From Nageia nagi (Eukaryota; Pinophyta): 64,000 nt of DNA. Each line of letters opens with the position of its first letter. Positions within the stretch are counted from its first letter, which is position 1. The notes beneath the pieces are model-generated. The model did not search any database. It saw only the letters and a list, made by a program, of their open reading frames with translations, and had not been told where the DNA came from. The position numbers were made by a program, and so were the translations under genes. Location: assembly GCA_050084985.1 (NCBI GenBank), contig JBITNC010000001.1, forward strand, positions 164,858,001-164,922,000. The letters run 5' to 3'. This document shows positions 34,530 through 47,110 of the stretch, piece after piece.

Positions 34530-36076
34530 TGAAGGAAATTTAATTTTCTCAAATTGTAATGTTGTAATATTTTGTATTTATTTGAAATAAATCAACTTGC
34601 ATGTTATTCTCCATGATATGGAATATAACAATTTGCTTCAATGAGCTATTGTTAGAAACTTGAATTGAATTGCAACTCTCCATTGCCCTGACTCACTCAT
34701 CAACAACCCAATGACTAATGATTAAACATCTAAAATTTATGATGATAATAACTCATAACATATCGCAATGATCATTGTACCTATCATTAATATATTAATG
34801 ATTATGGAAGATTCACCTATGAATTTTATTGCTAGAGTGTCTAACACTAAATCATCAAGATAGTTCTGATTGTGTGATCGTAGTCTAACAATGCACATTG
34901 TTAGGGTATGTAGTACTTTCCTATAGCATCATTAATCCTCTTTTATGATATACTCACCATAGTGTAGCTTTGTATAACTCCTCCAACAACTCCATGGATA
35001 TTATCTAATATGCATCTTCTCATCTCATGGAGTTTTAGTGTCTATATATGGCTATCTCAACACAACCATGTTTGATCGTTGCTCACTTGTTGTGTAGCCT
35101 CTTTTTTTCACTTGCAAGATATTTATTGCCACTAATTTCTACTCACTCATAACTACTATTTGCCAATATGGCTCATCCAAAATCTCCTTCACCTATAATG
35201 TTGAAAGGGATGGATGCTTTCTCAATAACAACCTGTGATTTCCTTATGGAACCATGTATTATATCTTCTATCATTAATCCCTTGAGGTTTGCTCAAATGC
35301 AATCTAGTGAATACTCACAACTATATAGATGGAATCCTTTGTAGTTCATAGGATGAACTTTTGTAGCTCAAGTAGTAGAGAGATTTGTAGATAGTCTTGT
35401 GATTGGAAAATCCTTCATGGATTGTTAGGGATCCTTTGAGATTTATCCAACTAATGATTCTATTGATCTTTACAGTAGTAGTGTAAATCTTATCCATTCA
35501 ACCCACTAAATACCATAGTATTTTCCTCTCATGAATGGCAGTGTTGGGTGCCTTAATTGCTTTAAACCAACACATTGTTTGTATTTAAGATCACTTAGTT
35601 GATATTTATATTTTTTGAAGCATGTAGTCTATAATATTCCATTGAATAAGCCTGTAATATTTATTTAGATCAATAGAAGGAATATTTTATTCCATATTTG
35701 GCATTTCAACACTTTATTTGCAATTCAATTAAAGACTAAGTCTTCTTATCAAAATACTCACAAATATTCCTTAACTCTTATCTCTGATTGTCTTGGTGAA
35801 TTCATGAATTTATCTAGTTGGGAACACATCTACATATTAGCAATCTCTTTAGTTGGTGACTTGGTCTCTATATTCATTGGTTGCCACATTCCCTAGTTGG
35901 AATATCTCTAGGAATTTTAACGGCTCAATTAAAGGATATTTCTAATTATTGGAGCATCAATAGAATTCAACATCATCATTCTTTAAAGCCTCATTAGACT
36001 TCTCTATAGATTCAAAATATTCATATCAGTAGAGCTCATTAATCTCTTTATAACCCTTTGGTCATGGATTTGAAGG
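34530..36076 (+). repeat. left LTR of element D
   Basis: Begins TGAAGGAAATTTAATTTTC and ends just before TTGGTATTAGAGTC. Homology with 36404-37400 is clear in blocks such as GAGTGTCTAACA, GATCGTAGTCTAA and GTTAGGGATCCTTTGAGAT. Confidence 0.65.
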
Positions 36077-36077
36077 T

Positions 36078-36090
36078 TGGTATTAGAGTC
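36078..36090 (+). other. primer binding site of element D, with two PBS-like copies nearby
   Basis: TGGTATTAGAGTC. Within the next 140 bp an approximately 64-bp tandem duplication carries ATGGTATCAAAG (about 36,152) and ATGGTATCAAATC (about 36,210), which also resemble tRNA-iMet PBS sequences. Confidence 0.6.
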
Positions 36091-36390
36091 TAGTAGCATC
36101 TAAGAGAGTTTGTCAGCACATGAAGGTTGATGAACTTGCATTTTCTTTCATGGTATCAAAGATTGTACCTATGTTTTCCATTCTTGGATACTAATGAACT
36201 TTATTCTACCATGGTATCAAATCTTTTTACCAATGTTCTCCATCCTTGGAGATTGATAAAGTTCAAAATCTTAACAAGGTATGAGACCCAACTCGATCCA
36301 AATGGGTTCAACGAACCTATATTTTAGTGATATGGTGAATATAGGGGGAGGATCTTCATCATTTTTGTACAAGGTATAAAACATCTTACA

Positions 36391-36403
36391 TTAAGGGGGA
36401 AAA
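36391..36403 (+). other. polypurine tract of element D
   Basis: TTAAGGGGGAAAA directly before the right LTR start TGAAGG. Confidence 0.7.
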
Positions 36404-37400
36404 TGAAGGAAATTTAATTTTCTCAAATTATAATGTTACAATATTTTTTATTTATATGGAATAAATTAACCTATGCATCAACCTCCATGCTATGGTAGAT
36501 AATTTGACGCTTTAGAGACAAGTATCATCAACAACCCACATTTATCCTTCCCTCGCCAACTTGTAATTCTCCATCTCCTCGACTCACTCGTTTGTGACAT
36601 AACAACTAACGATCAAATGTATGACATTTATGATGATAATGACCATGCCTCAAAAACCATTAGCTTCCAAAAGATTCACTTGCAAATTTTATCACTAGAG
36701 TGTCTAACATTTAATCACCAAGATAATTTTGATCATGTGATCATAGTCTAATAGTGTACATCATCCAAGTCTATAGTACTTTCTTGAAGAACCATTACTC
36801 TTATATGATGGTGTACTTGATATAGTGTACCTCACCATAAATCTTCCAACAACTTCATGGAGCTTCTCCAAAATGCATCCACTCATCTTGAGGATTTGCA
36901 TTGTTTCTCTATCAATGATCTCAACACGATCATGGTTGATCACTACTCGCTTGTTGCATGATCTCTTATTGTTCACTTACAAGCTATTTGTTACCACCAA
37001 TTATTTCTCACTCATAATTATTATTCTCCAGTGTGGATTAACTAGATCCTCCTTCACCTATGGCATTGAGAAATGTGCATGCTTTCTTAGTACCAACCTA
37101 TGAGTGCCTCATGGAATCACTTTTCATCTCTTTTACCATCAAACCTTTGAGGTTTTCTCAAATTTAGTCTGATGAACACTTCTAGTTGCATAGATGGAAT
37201 TATTTGTAGTTCACAAGATGAGCTTTTTTAGGTTACATGGTAGAGAATTGGATATAATCTTGTGATTACCCAAGCCTTCGTGGATTTTTTAGGGATCCTT
37301 GAGATCTATCCAATTGATAAATTTTTTTTATAATTACAATAGTGGTGTGGAGCTTGTCCATTTAGTCCACTCCTTTTTCACCTACTTAAATATGCAACCC
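36404..37400 (+). repeat. right LTR of element D (partial)
   Basis: Direct copy of the left LTR, substantially diverged, recognisable to about 37,400. The frames inside are shadows. Confidence 0.6.
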
Positions 37401-38195
37401 TACAAAATAATTGTTGTTGTTTTAAGGAGAAGATTCCAATTAATCATGTATCATAAATTATTTTTCTTCACGGGACCTCATGCTCTATGAAAATATATAA
37501 TGTAACCCATCGCATGGAGCCTCAACCTAAGTCTTATCGTGTGGTGTGCTCTACCAAGCTTATGTCATGAGGATTCTCCCCATCGACTCCTCTGTAAGCT
37601 TCCACTCATTGATAACCATTGTCCAATCATTCTTTGTTGTTGTTTTCCCTCTTTAATTTTCTCACAACATCTTATGTAGACTTGATGGCCCACATGGCCC
37701 ATACATCTATATCCTTACTTTTTTAAGTAATTGTGTAATTTAATTTACACAATCCATACATTTTCTAAAATGTATTTATTACTTAAAAGAGCTAATTTTT
37801 TCAAAGAAAAAGGAAGAGTTAAGTATTCTAAATTTAGTCTCTTTATTTATTTAGGTATCTCCATAAGTTAGATAACTAAAATTACCTCCTTTTAAATAAG
37901 AATAATTTCAGACTTTTGCATTATATATAATTAAGAAAAAAGGAGGGGAAAAGAGAAATAATATTATGATAGGTTCTCATAATATTATTATATCATTTTT
38001 TATTTTTTTATATTATTATTACGTATCTAGAATATTTTACTTAACAATTAAAATGAGAAATTATTTGTTTGAATTTAGTACATTTCTTTAAGAAAATATT
38101 AAATGTACTAGCCATTTGTTTATAAATAGCAAAAGTGGGTAAATAAAATTAAGCTTAACTCATTAGATGATGTTGAAAAACATAAAGTATCTTCA
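37401..38195. other. AT-rich spacer
   Basis: No supported feature. From 37,730 on it is very AT-rich with TATTATTATT tracts up to the first readable copia residue. Confidence 0.4.
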
Positions 38196-39190
38196 TATTC
38201 CATTTCAATTGGATTCAATAAATATTATAGTGAATCTAACTTATATATTTCTAGGAAAAATGATACTATCACAATAATTATTATTTATGTAGATGATCTT
38301 TTAATTACAAAGAATGATAATACTATGATAGATATCTATAAAAGAAAATTGATGAATCAATTTGAAATGATTGATATGGGACTCTAGTATTTTTTAACTT
38401 GGGTTTACAAATATATCAACAATATAATAGAATCTTAATTTCTCAATATAAATATGTTTTTGAAATATTGAATAAATTTGATACGGTAGTGTGTAAGAAT
38501 GTTTCTACACCTATGATTTCTTATGAATTTGAAGTACATAAAGATTCCAAACTTGTTGATGAACCTAAGTGTAGGCAAATTATAGGTAGCTTTTTGTATT
38601 TGACTATATCTAGACTTGATATTGCATTTTATGTAAATGTAATGGATAGATATAAACAAAAGCCTTATGAATTTCATTTAAATGGTGTTAATAGGATTAT
38701 CAAATATTTAAAAGGTACATCTAACTTAGGTTTAGAATATACTTATAATCCTAAAGTAAGTTTATTTGACTATTGTGATAGTAATAATACTATGGACAAT
38801 GTAGATAGAAAATCTACAAGTGGACATTATTTTTCTACAATAGCCTTATCTACAACCGAAGCTAAATATAGATGTAATACTCTTACTTTCCAAGAGGCAG
38901 TACAACTTCAAATATTGTTGAATGAAATATTCTTTTAAAGTAGTAATCTTATTTCTCTATATTCTAATAATTAATCTTCTATATAATTGGCTAGAAATCC
39001 TATTTTATAGCAAAAAACTAAACATATTGAGATTCAAGCATATTTTATTAGGAAAAGGTGATGGATCGAACTATAAACCTTTATTATTGTAATACAAATG
39101 AAAATATTTCAGATATTTTCATAAAACCATTGAAGAATAATAGTTTTGTCATATTAGAAATAAATTAGGCTTTAAAGAATTTTCCCTCAA
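38196..39190 (+). pseudogene. copia E: RT C-terminal half and RNase H, 5'-truncated
   Basis: Opens mid-RT: HSISIGFNKYYSESNLYISR, then IIIYVDDLLITKND (catalytic YVDD kept). A stop precedes frame 38399-38938 (GLQIYQQYNRILISQYKYV; then the GSFLYLTISRLDIAFYVNV block). RNase H follows with FDYCDSNNTMDNVDRKSTSG and ALSTTEAKYRCN, then after stops KHIEIQAYFIRK and FIKPLKNNSF. It ends at SLKGGVS-like text overlapping a purine tract (CAAGGGGGAGTAAG, about 39,186). Gag, protease, integrase and the first half of RT are absent, so the copy is 5'-truncated or was cut by rearrangement. Confidence 0.8.
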
Positions 39191-39670
39191 GGGGGAGTAA
39201 GTATGATAAATCTTTGTGATGAAAATTTATTTAAGTCATTATTTATTTTCTTTGATTCATATTATCATCCATGTTAATAGATGGTTGATCAAACTTTATG
39301 AGTTCTTTATTCTTAAATATACCTTGAGGTAGTTTGATAAAGAGTAAAGTGAAATAAGTAGGTTGTTAGAGTAATTTGTGCTCTTTTATTACTCTTAGTT
39401 GGTTTGTTGGATATAGTTCAAGGAGAAGTATTGAAGATACTACTATCTCCTAATCTAATACATTTTTAGTTTAGGAATGATTAAAATATTCTTACTACTT
39501 AAGGATCCAACTATCATTGACTTTCTACAACATATTAGCATTGAATTATCCTTTATAAATCATTGCATGAAAATAAACTAGGCTTAAGTGAATTTTCTCT
39601 CAAGGGGAAGTAAAATCTTATTTGGTGGAAATTTCATCAAGTTTCTTTCTCGATTCATGTTACTTAGGTT
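39165..39670 (+). repeat. repeated copia E 3' end (PPT-like copies)
   Basis: The segment with CTCAAGGGGGAGTAA (about 39,185) recurs in altered form about 415 bp later (CTCTCAAGGGGAAGTAAAAT, about 39,597) together with its flanks. A third purine tract, CATCAAGGGGGAGAAA, lies at about 40,163. Confidence 0.6.
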
Positions 39671-39754
39671 TAGGATATATAGTACCTTAAATATATATAT
39701 AAATAAACATTTTAAGTTAAATAATATGACTTTTCAAATATAGATATTTATTTA

Positions 39755-40125
39755 CAATTAATGAATGAGCAACTTTAATCATGAGGTATATACTAGTCTT
39801 ATTTGAGAAGATAATATATAGGAAAGTTACATTGATAACTTATATGATTTTGGTATGTATGATCAATAAATAAGCAACTTTGATCATAAGGTATATATGA
39901 GTCTTATTTGAAAAGATAGTATATAGAAGAGTTACATGGATAACTTATATGATTTTGGTATGTATGATAAATGATTAAGCAACTTTAATCATAAGGTATA
40001 TAATAGTCTTATTTGAAAAGATAGTACATAGATAAATTATATGATTTTTTATATATGATTAATATATGGGAAATTTTAATCATTAGATAGTATAAAGGTA
40101 AGTTATATGGGCAACTTACATGAGT
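39755..40125 (+). repeat. about 105-bp tandem repeat, three to four copies
   Basis: Units anchored by AAGCAACTTTAATCAT at about 39,768, 39,872 and 39,977, each followed by AAGGTATATA, AGTCTTATTTGAAAAGATAG and AACTTATATGATTTT. A fourth degraded copy runs to about 40,125. It lies in the 3' noncoding region of copia E. Confidence 0.8.
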
Positions 40126-40445
40126 TCACATCATTCAATTAGAAGTATAAGATAGAACTGCCATCAAGGGGGAGAAATATTGTATGTGATGATAATTCTT
40201 TATGCCAATTCCTTTTAATTGAAATTTGATAGTGAAAAATATTAATTTTATGTGAAAGTTGTTGATATTTCCTATTTGATGCATTTTATATGTGAAAATG
40301 TTGATTTTAGCATCTATGGAAGATGTTATGCAAATGTGTATTAAATTGATTCAATTCCCTATATTATGTAACTACAACACACAATATAGTATAATTGACA
40401 TCAAACTATTGCTATAAAAATATTTGCATACCATATACATAGTTG

Positions 40446-40742
40446 TTCCATGTTGATGGATGTTTGATTCATGTTGATGAGTCATTGTATGTTATCCATG
40501 TTGATGGTTAGTTATTGGTCCATGTTTATAGATGTTTATATACCAATTTTATTCCATGTTGATGAATGTCTATATATATATGTATATATTTCATGAATTC
40601 CAATCCATGTTGATGGATATTTTTGTTCCATGTTGATGGATTTAAATGGTTATGCCAATTATATTTCATGATTATTTTATAGTTATTAACTCCATTAGTA
40701 ATTACAATTTGTTTATTTTATGTATCCATGTTGATGGATGAA
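40446..40742 (+). repeat. dispersed TCCATGTTGATGGATG repeats
   Basis: Eight or nine copies of a TCCATGTTGATGGATG-type 16-mer at irregular spacing (20-60 bp), before the LTR of copia E. Confidence 0.75.
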
Positions 40743-40900
40743 GTCCTCCTCTTGCGACACATCTTGAAGGATCATGCCAAAGCATTGAATTCATTGCTAA
40801 AATATCTCTCTCTTCATTAGGAAATGGTTCTTGGGAACCATCTTATTTTAATTTTTATATTCATTGTAAAATATAACCCCAAAATAATATTAAGGGATAG

Positions 40901-41676
40901 TGTTGGAAATTATAATCCTTTTTTGGGATTATTTGTATGTAATTAACCTATGTAAAAAGGTGACTAAATGATGTATTTAGAAGTTAACTAATATAGGTTA
41001 ATATTCTATTATTATGGTATTTAATTATATATAATTAAATACTATATAGTATTAAGGATAGTTTATATATAGTATAGTATAAAGTATACAACAAATAAGT
41101 ATGTAATATACTATATACACTACTTAGATCTAGCTAAAGAATTATTTACTATTTACTATATTTAGCTAGGGTCCAACCTATATTATGGTCAAAGGTGACT
41201 AAGCATGAATGGATGATGTGGTGGCAAGTATAAAGGACTTGGAGTCATAGTTTGGCATGTGGAAAACATGTAGGCATTCATGAAGGGACACTTGCCCCTT
41301 AGTGGCACATGGTGGAGAGTGAAAGGACATGTATCCTTTTCACTTCCACTTAACTCTTAGTTTACAACAACCATATTTTCTCCTATTTATAGGAGATCTA
41401 AGGGTGGTTGTAGGCTAATGTAAATGCAAGTTTTACTATTTATGACTTGTGGTATTATTCTTTCATACTCTTGTGTATTGGAAGCTATTGTACTCTTAAT
41501 CAAGGTTGTCCTAATAGAAAAAGAGAGAGAGGAACTTTGGTAAAGTATACTAGCCCAAGAAATTGGGTGAATCACTATATATCTTGTGTTATGCAGTTGG
41601 TTTCTTGTGCTTTACTTGTAAATTTTTAAAATTACATCTATATGCTCATGGTTATATTTATTTCACAATATTAACA
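40901..41676 (+). repeat. LTR-like segment, probable 3' LTR of copia E
   Basis: Preceded by a weak purine tract (TTAAGGGATAG). Starts TGTTGGAAATTATAATCC and ends ATATTAACA, typical TGTT...AACA plant LTR termini. It contains the AAAGAGAGAGAGGAAC and GGGTGAATCACTATATATC phrases common near copia R/U5 regions. The sequence after it (TTGGGTATTTTGAG) could be a damaged PBS. No second LTR copy was found upstream, which fits the 5' truncation. Confidence 0.5.
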
Positions 41677-42225
41677 ATTTGGGTATTTTGAGTTATTATT
41701 ATTCCGTTGTTATTTTCACTGTATTGGAAAAATCTCCTCCATCAATAATTTCTTTCATTTTCTTTTCAAAATAGAAAATAAATAAAAACTTAGTAAATTT
41801 AAATTTTCTTTCAATTTTTCATATATTCAATAAAGGTATGACTTCAAATATTTACCTCTCCCTCATGCCCTTATATATCATTCCCCTATTTATTACATCT
41901 TACATATGTTATTTCATCCTTGAATTCAACCCTCATACTTTTACAAATAAGTTACATTTTTGTAGTTCTCTCAATAAAAATCATGTTTTTACAAAGCAAT
42001 TTCCAAGTATGTATGGTAAAAATTATGTTAACTTTTTAATTTTAGACTACAATGTTGAAAAAAATATTATAATATTTTGAAAATATTTCTATAACTCCTA
42101 AGCAATGTAATATTTTTAAATCATATATGTGCTCCTAAAATATTACAATATTTTTCTCATATATGCATAACATCTTTAATTTTCACCCCTCCATCATTAA
42201 TATCACCCTAATAATATCCTTATCC

Positions 42226-42269
<44 letters not shown>

Positions 42270-43100
42270 TCTTATGAACTTTCATATCTTATGATAATGT
42301 ACTCCTTATCATGTGATTTCTCCATGAGGTGTTATTTATTACCTATCAAGTTTTTTCTCATTTTTAGGGGAAGATAAATCATCATCATCATCCCTTATAA
42401 AATAAGCCTACATATCACCATCATTATGACATCATGTAAGCCTACATTTCATGTCGGTTGTGATAATCTAAGCTTGCAACTCAATCAATTATCATACATC
42501 GAGAGTCATGAATTAAAAACATCAAATTCATGGCATCCAAGATAAAAATCATAATCATTTTATACCTTTTATATTTTTTGCATTCTATTTTGCACCCATA
42601 TTATAAAACAAATAAGGATAAAATTTAGAGATCAAATCAAGTAGTAAACGTAACAACAAATGTTATATTAATACCAAATATCACATTAAATTTCATTTAG
42701 CATTAAAAGTCATATTGAATGTGGCATTAAATATTGCATATAAAATAACCTTAAATATGTCATTTAAATTAAATTTTATATAAAAATATATATGGTATTA
42801 AATGTCACATTTAAAATAATTGTTAAATCAAAAATAGAATTAAATTTTAAAATTAAATTGTATAATACAAGAAATTCCTACTACCCCTACCAATTCATCT
42901 CACACACATAGCATTTAATTACCAATAATATAGATTTGATCACATGCAAAATTTCCACCAATTGCCCCTCATTAAATTCCTTGACTTTGCTCTTTACCAT
43001 CAATTCCCAAAGTCTTGATGGCCATTAACCTGGGTTTATAAATTAGCAATGATCTTCATTCACTTGGTCCCTAAGAAATTTGATTTCATATGTTGCTAAA
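41677..43100. other. AT-rich gap with (TA)n microsatellite
   Basis: No gene supported. Perfect (AT)n at about 42,227-42,266. From 42,600 to 42,870 a CATTAAAT/CACATTAAAT motif recurs many times. Confidence 0.4.
42227..42266. repeat. (AT)n microsatellite
   Basis: About 20 uninterrupted AT dinucleotides. Confidence 0.95.
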
Positions 43101-45453
43101 TTGGTATCCTAAGTTATTTATTTATTTTATAATTATTAAAGTGAGGGTTTTAAGAGGTTCCTCGAACCTATTACAAAGATATGAAGTATTTACCAAGATG
43201 ACAACAAAATAGTAAACATAAGAGCTCTCAAAGCATGCATAATTAAACCATAACATAATTAAGGAATTTAAAATAGGGATCTAACTCCCAAAAAGATACC
43301 ATAAAAGAGAAACCTCAATTTCATTAGTCCTCCTCCATATGGATATCACTTGAAGGATACCCCAACATCAAAGTTATCTTCTTCAATTCTTAGAAAAAGA
43401 GGCTTCTTTACTCTATGGAATTGAGATCCATCATAATTATCTATTATTCCATTGCTAAGTATTCTTCCATGCTTCCTATTTTGGCCCATAATGCTTTCAT
43501 ATGTTTGCAATATCTCTCTTCACTTTTAATTTATTTCCCATAAGAGTCCCAACAACAATCTTGTTGATAAGAGATTTTAGTTTTTTTTTTTTTTTTTAGG
43601 TGAGGAGTCTTTAGAATCATTCAAAATATAGTATGCAACCTTACCCCCTAAGGTATTTTCTTTTTTCTTTTTATCTTCATTATGAATAATTGTTTACTAA
43701 TTCTTTACCGCTAGATGAGGTGTCATGATAACACTTAACTCCTCTTTTGCCACTTTGGAAGGCCATTTGAAATTTGACACTTTTAAAAAGGGAAGGACCC
43801 TTTCCTTTAGAAAAGGATTCTAACACATATTTTAATTCCTCTTCATATCCATTTATATTGGATGCAATCTTATAAGACTCTTTCTTTTTTTAAATGGGCC
43901 AAAAGTGAAGGAGCCTCTAAATATGATGTCGAGTTGTGGAAGGGCATGTTTTGTAAGGATTTCCTTAAGATACAAATCATTTTTTCCACTATAAATATGA
44001 TCTTCAAATATTGAAATAGTATGGTAAGGATCCTTGCATGCTTTAGGGTTAAAAACATTCCTTTTAATACAACAAGGATTAACTTCTCCATTAATTTAAA
44101 TAATAGCATAGTGATATTCATCATTTAGCTACATTGTAGGTGATTGAGAAGTTGTATATGAAAAATCCAAACTGCATATAGGCTTCCATTGAGGTTCATG
44201 CATTATATAATCATAAAAATTATGTTTCCCCATGATCTAGTAGTGAATCTTATTGATAGCCATTAGAAACATCCACCCATAGATTGCTCATTTCCCCACC
44301 TGCTTGCGAAACAAGTCCACTTTTTTCTTTAGGGAGTATTTTTCCTTATTCATATTAATCCCTTTCAATGGAATTCCAAAAACCCCTTCATAAGATTCAT
44401 ATTCATTCAAAATCTAATCACTCAAGCTACAACTTTGTCATATTTCCATCAACATGTCAATATAGTAACTAATTTCATGTTCAAAGGTGGAAATTGTTTT
44501 AGGAGGATCTAGAGCCCCCCTTTCTCTAATTAAATAATTTTCATGTATTTCTCTACCACTATGATCATTAGCTCAACCTTGCTAATTGCCATAAAAATAA
44601 ACACATGAAAGGAAAAATAAAAATATTACAAACCAAAAAATCACCCTAAAATTGATAATAGTTTAAAACCACCCTAATAGACCTAAGAGGTTGATTTAAA
44701 ACCATCATTAAAAATCACCCCAAAAAATAAAAAATAAAAATAGGTATAAAGAATGAAAGCTACTAAAACTCTTGGTAAGATACCTAAAACTCTAGGCAAG
44801 ATCATTTCCACCCCCCCCCCCCCCCCCACAAAGAACATCATACATCAACATTTGAGTTCTTTCCTTTGTCAAAATAGCCCAAGTTGTGTTATCATTGGGC
44901 TTCTCTATCAAAAACTATAGGCTTATCACCCATAATGGCTCCTCTAGAAAAATACTATATGGTACACCCTATTTGTTGGTATCCATGGTGTTTGGAAGAA
45001 CTAGATACAAGTTGAAGGTTAAGGCTTGTGTCAGAGAATATTTGCATTTTTATGTAACTGGTGGGTTCAGTTATCCTTTCTCATCTATAAATATTAGTAT
45101 TTTAGATGTATGAAGTCTTTTATGTATTTTCATGTTTGTTATGAACTAATGTACGATGTGAAATGTTGTTTATCATCTCATTTTAGGTAAATACTATGTG
45201 CTTAATATTTTCTATGTATTAATGATATTACAATAGGTTTATGATACATTATCTTAATTTAACCCTTGATATGTGAACTTCAATCCTAATATATAAAAGT
45301 ACCAAAATGTATGAATCATAGGGCAATATTAAATATAAATTCAAAGATATTATATTTTGATCCTTTCCTACCTCCAATATAACTATAGGATAATGGTAGT
45401 CAAATATTTTGCTAACATTTATTCTATTTATATGAAAAACATCCTTTAACCAA
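43101..45453. other. unassigned stretch with T and C homopolymers
   Basis: A T run at about 43,578-43,598 and a run of 17 C at 44,811-44,827. The minus-strand frame 43870-44124 (84 codons) and its upstream text look codon-like but match no family I recognise. The phrase GTGAGGGTTTTAAGAGGTTCC at about 43,141 faintly resembles the LINE 3' end at 9,880. GTTTAAAACCACCC near 44,663 resembles the foldback at 58.5 kb. Confidence 0.35.
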
Positions 45454-45790
45454 TCAGTGGTAATCACTACATGAACATTGTCCATCCTTGAAGTGGTGAA
45501 AATGATTGGTATCACTTACAATGATTTCTCATGCAACAATTTTGGAGAGAAACTTTATTGTAGAGTGGAACTTACCACATACTTGAAGGTTCTTCACAAC
45601 TCAAATTTTTATACTAGAGGATGTATTTAATAGCCCAAAATCAATTGCTAGTTTATCACAATGGTGGAAAATAATTTGTTCCCTCTCTTCCTCCTTAACA
45701 TCTTTCAAAACAAATCTTGTATCAGAAATATATCCTACTTCTTTCATCACTAGAGAAAATTTCTCTAACTCATATTAAATTTCTTATATT
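45454..45790 (-). pseudogene. PPR pseudogene: DYW domain (C-terminal segment)
   Basis: The minus strand reads EKFSLVMKEVGYISDTRFVL, KDVKEEEREQIIFHHCDKLA, IDFGLLNTSS, then after a TGA VVKNLQVCGKFHSTIKFLSK, and later HHFKDGQCSCSDYH followed by TGA at 45,454. This is the DYW domain of plant organellar RNA-editing PPR proteins. The HSE zinc motif reads HCD, the CxxC of the VCGxCH motif has lost its second Cys (VCGKFH), and the terminal DYW reads DYH. With in-frame stops this is non-functional. It is the 3' end of the gene whose other parts lie at 45.97-47.41 kb and 57.77-58.44 kb. Confidence 0.85.
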
Positions 45791-45968
45791 TTTGGATGTG
45801 ATCTATCTCCTTCAAAACAAAGTATGATACTATTTATTAACCATAATCCAACTACATCCACATAGATTTTGGATGCCTTTATATTTAATTATTTTTTGTA
45901 TGTTTTTTATTTAATTCCCCCTACCAAAGGTTGGGGTATAATTTTAAAGGTTATTTTTCTACAAAATA

Positions 45969-46313
45969 TTATGACTTCAAATTGTTATGAATTCTACATG
46001 AATCAAGCAAATAATTCCACACTACAAGATTAGGTTTTTTTGGCATGTTATTTACAAGTTGTTTTGCTTCATCTACATGCCCAGAATGACCAAGAAGGTC
46101 AACCATACATGTATAGTATTTCATTGTATATTTAATACAATAATAATCATTCATGGATTTGAAGTATTGATGGCCATCTTTCACTAGACCTATGTTGCTA
46201 CATGTAGATAAAATACTAATAAACATGATATGGTTTAGAATCAAGCCCAAGCATTCCATTTCTTCAAATATTTTGATGGCTTCCTTGTTATTGCATTGTA
46301 TTATTAGATTCAA
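45969..46313 (-). pseudogene. PPR pseudogene: last PPR motifs and E region
   Basis: A 114-codon open stretch reads NKEAIKIFEEMECLGLILNH, ISILSTCSNIGLVKDGHQYF, YTCMVDLLGHSGHVDEAKQL and KPNLVVWNYLLDSCRIHNNL. That is the final P/L/S repeats and start of the E motif of a PLS-class PPR protein (usual phrases ACSHAGLVDEG, HYxCMVDLLGRAG, WxSLLGACRIH). It is collinear with the DYW domain at 45,790-45,454 after a short broken linker. Confidence 0.85.
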
Positions 46314-47110
46314 GAAGGTTACTTGCAGATGTTACATCTTTATTTCATGTGAACATAAATGTAAAACATTGTACACATGTAATTTCTTTGGTATTAATTT
46401 ACGTCATTGATTATGTTACTTGTGTAAAATCTTGTGTACATAGTAAATTGTTTGGGTTGAATTATTGTTAATGGTTATATTACTTATATAAGTTTTAAGA
46501 GAGTATTTATTTAATTGAAGTATGCAACCAATCAATCCTTTTAAGGAGTTAGCACTAGCAAACTACAAAATATTATTAGGTTACCTTTTTAACATTTTTC
46601 AAAAGCCAAGATGGATATTATTTTAACCAATATAAGGAAATATGAGCTTTGGTTGACTATGGTGTATAGCTCACTTTTTTTAACTTTATAAAAGTTATTA
46701 TTTTATGCAAGATGCATTGACATGATCTTTTCAATGCTAATTTTGAAAATGTTGTGTTGCAATCATACAAGTCTTTTAAGAGAATTAAGTATCAATTGAT
46801 TCCTAGTTAGAAAAAATACCAATGTTGCAATCTACTTACTATTTAGTAGAATAGGCATTTTTCTAATGATACATTTATAATTGGATATTATTTTAAAATA
46901 GGTAGTATATTAACGTAACTAGTTCTTATGAACATAATCCATTATCCCATGTAAATAAGAGGAATCTATATGTCATCAAATTCAACATCTCATTGTTTAT
47001 ATATATACATTAATAGTTTACATAATTTCATAACTTCTTGAATAATTTATAATCATCACTACGACCATTCTTTATATATTCTACAGTCATTACTCATCCC
47101 ATGAAATTAA

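Larger units (their letters stand above)
34530..37400 (+). mobile_element. coding-free LTR element D (TRIM/LARD-like)
   Basis: Two direct repeats start TGAAGGAAATTTAATTTTCTC, at 34530 and 36404. A PBS (36078-36090) ends the first, and a purine tract (36391-36403) opens the second, leaving only about 300 bp of interior with no coding potential. The left LTR is about 1.55 kb. The right copy aligns to about 37,400 and then diverges or is truncated. Large LTRs with almost no interior indicate a non-autonomous element mobilised by another element's proteins. Confidence 0.65.
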
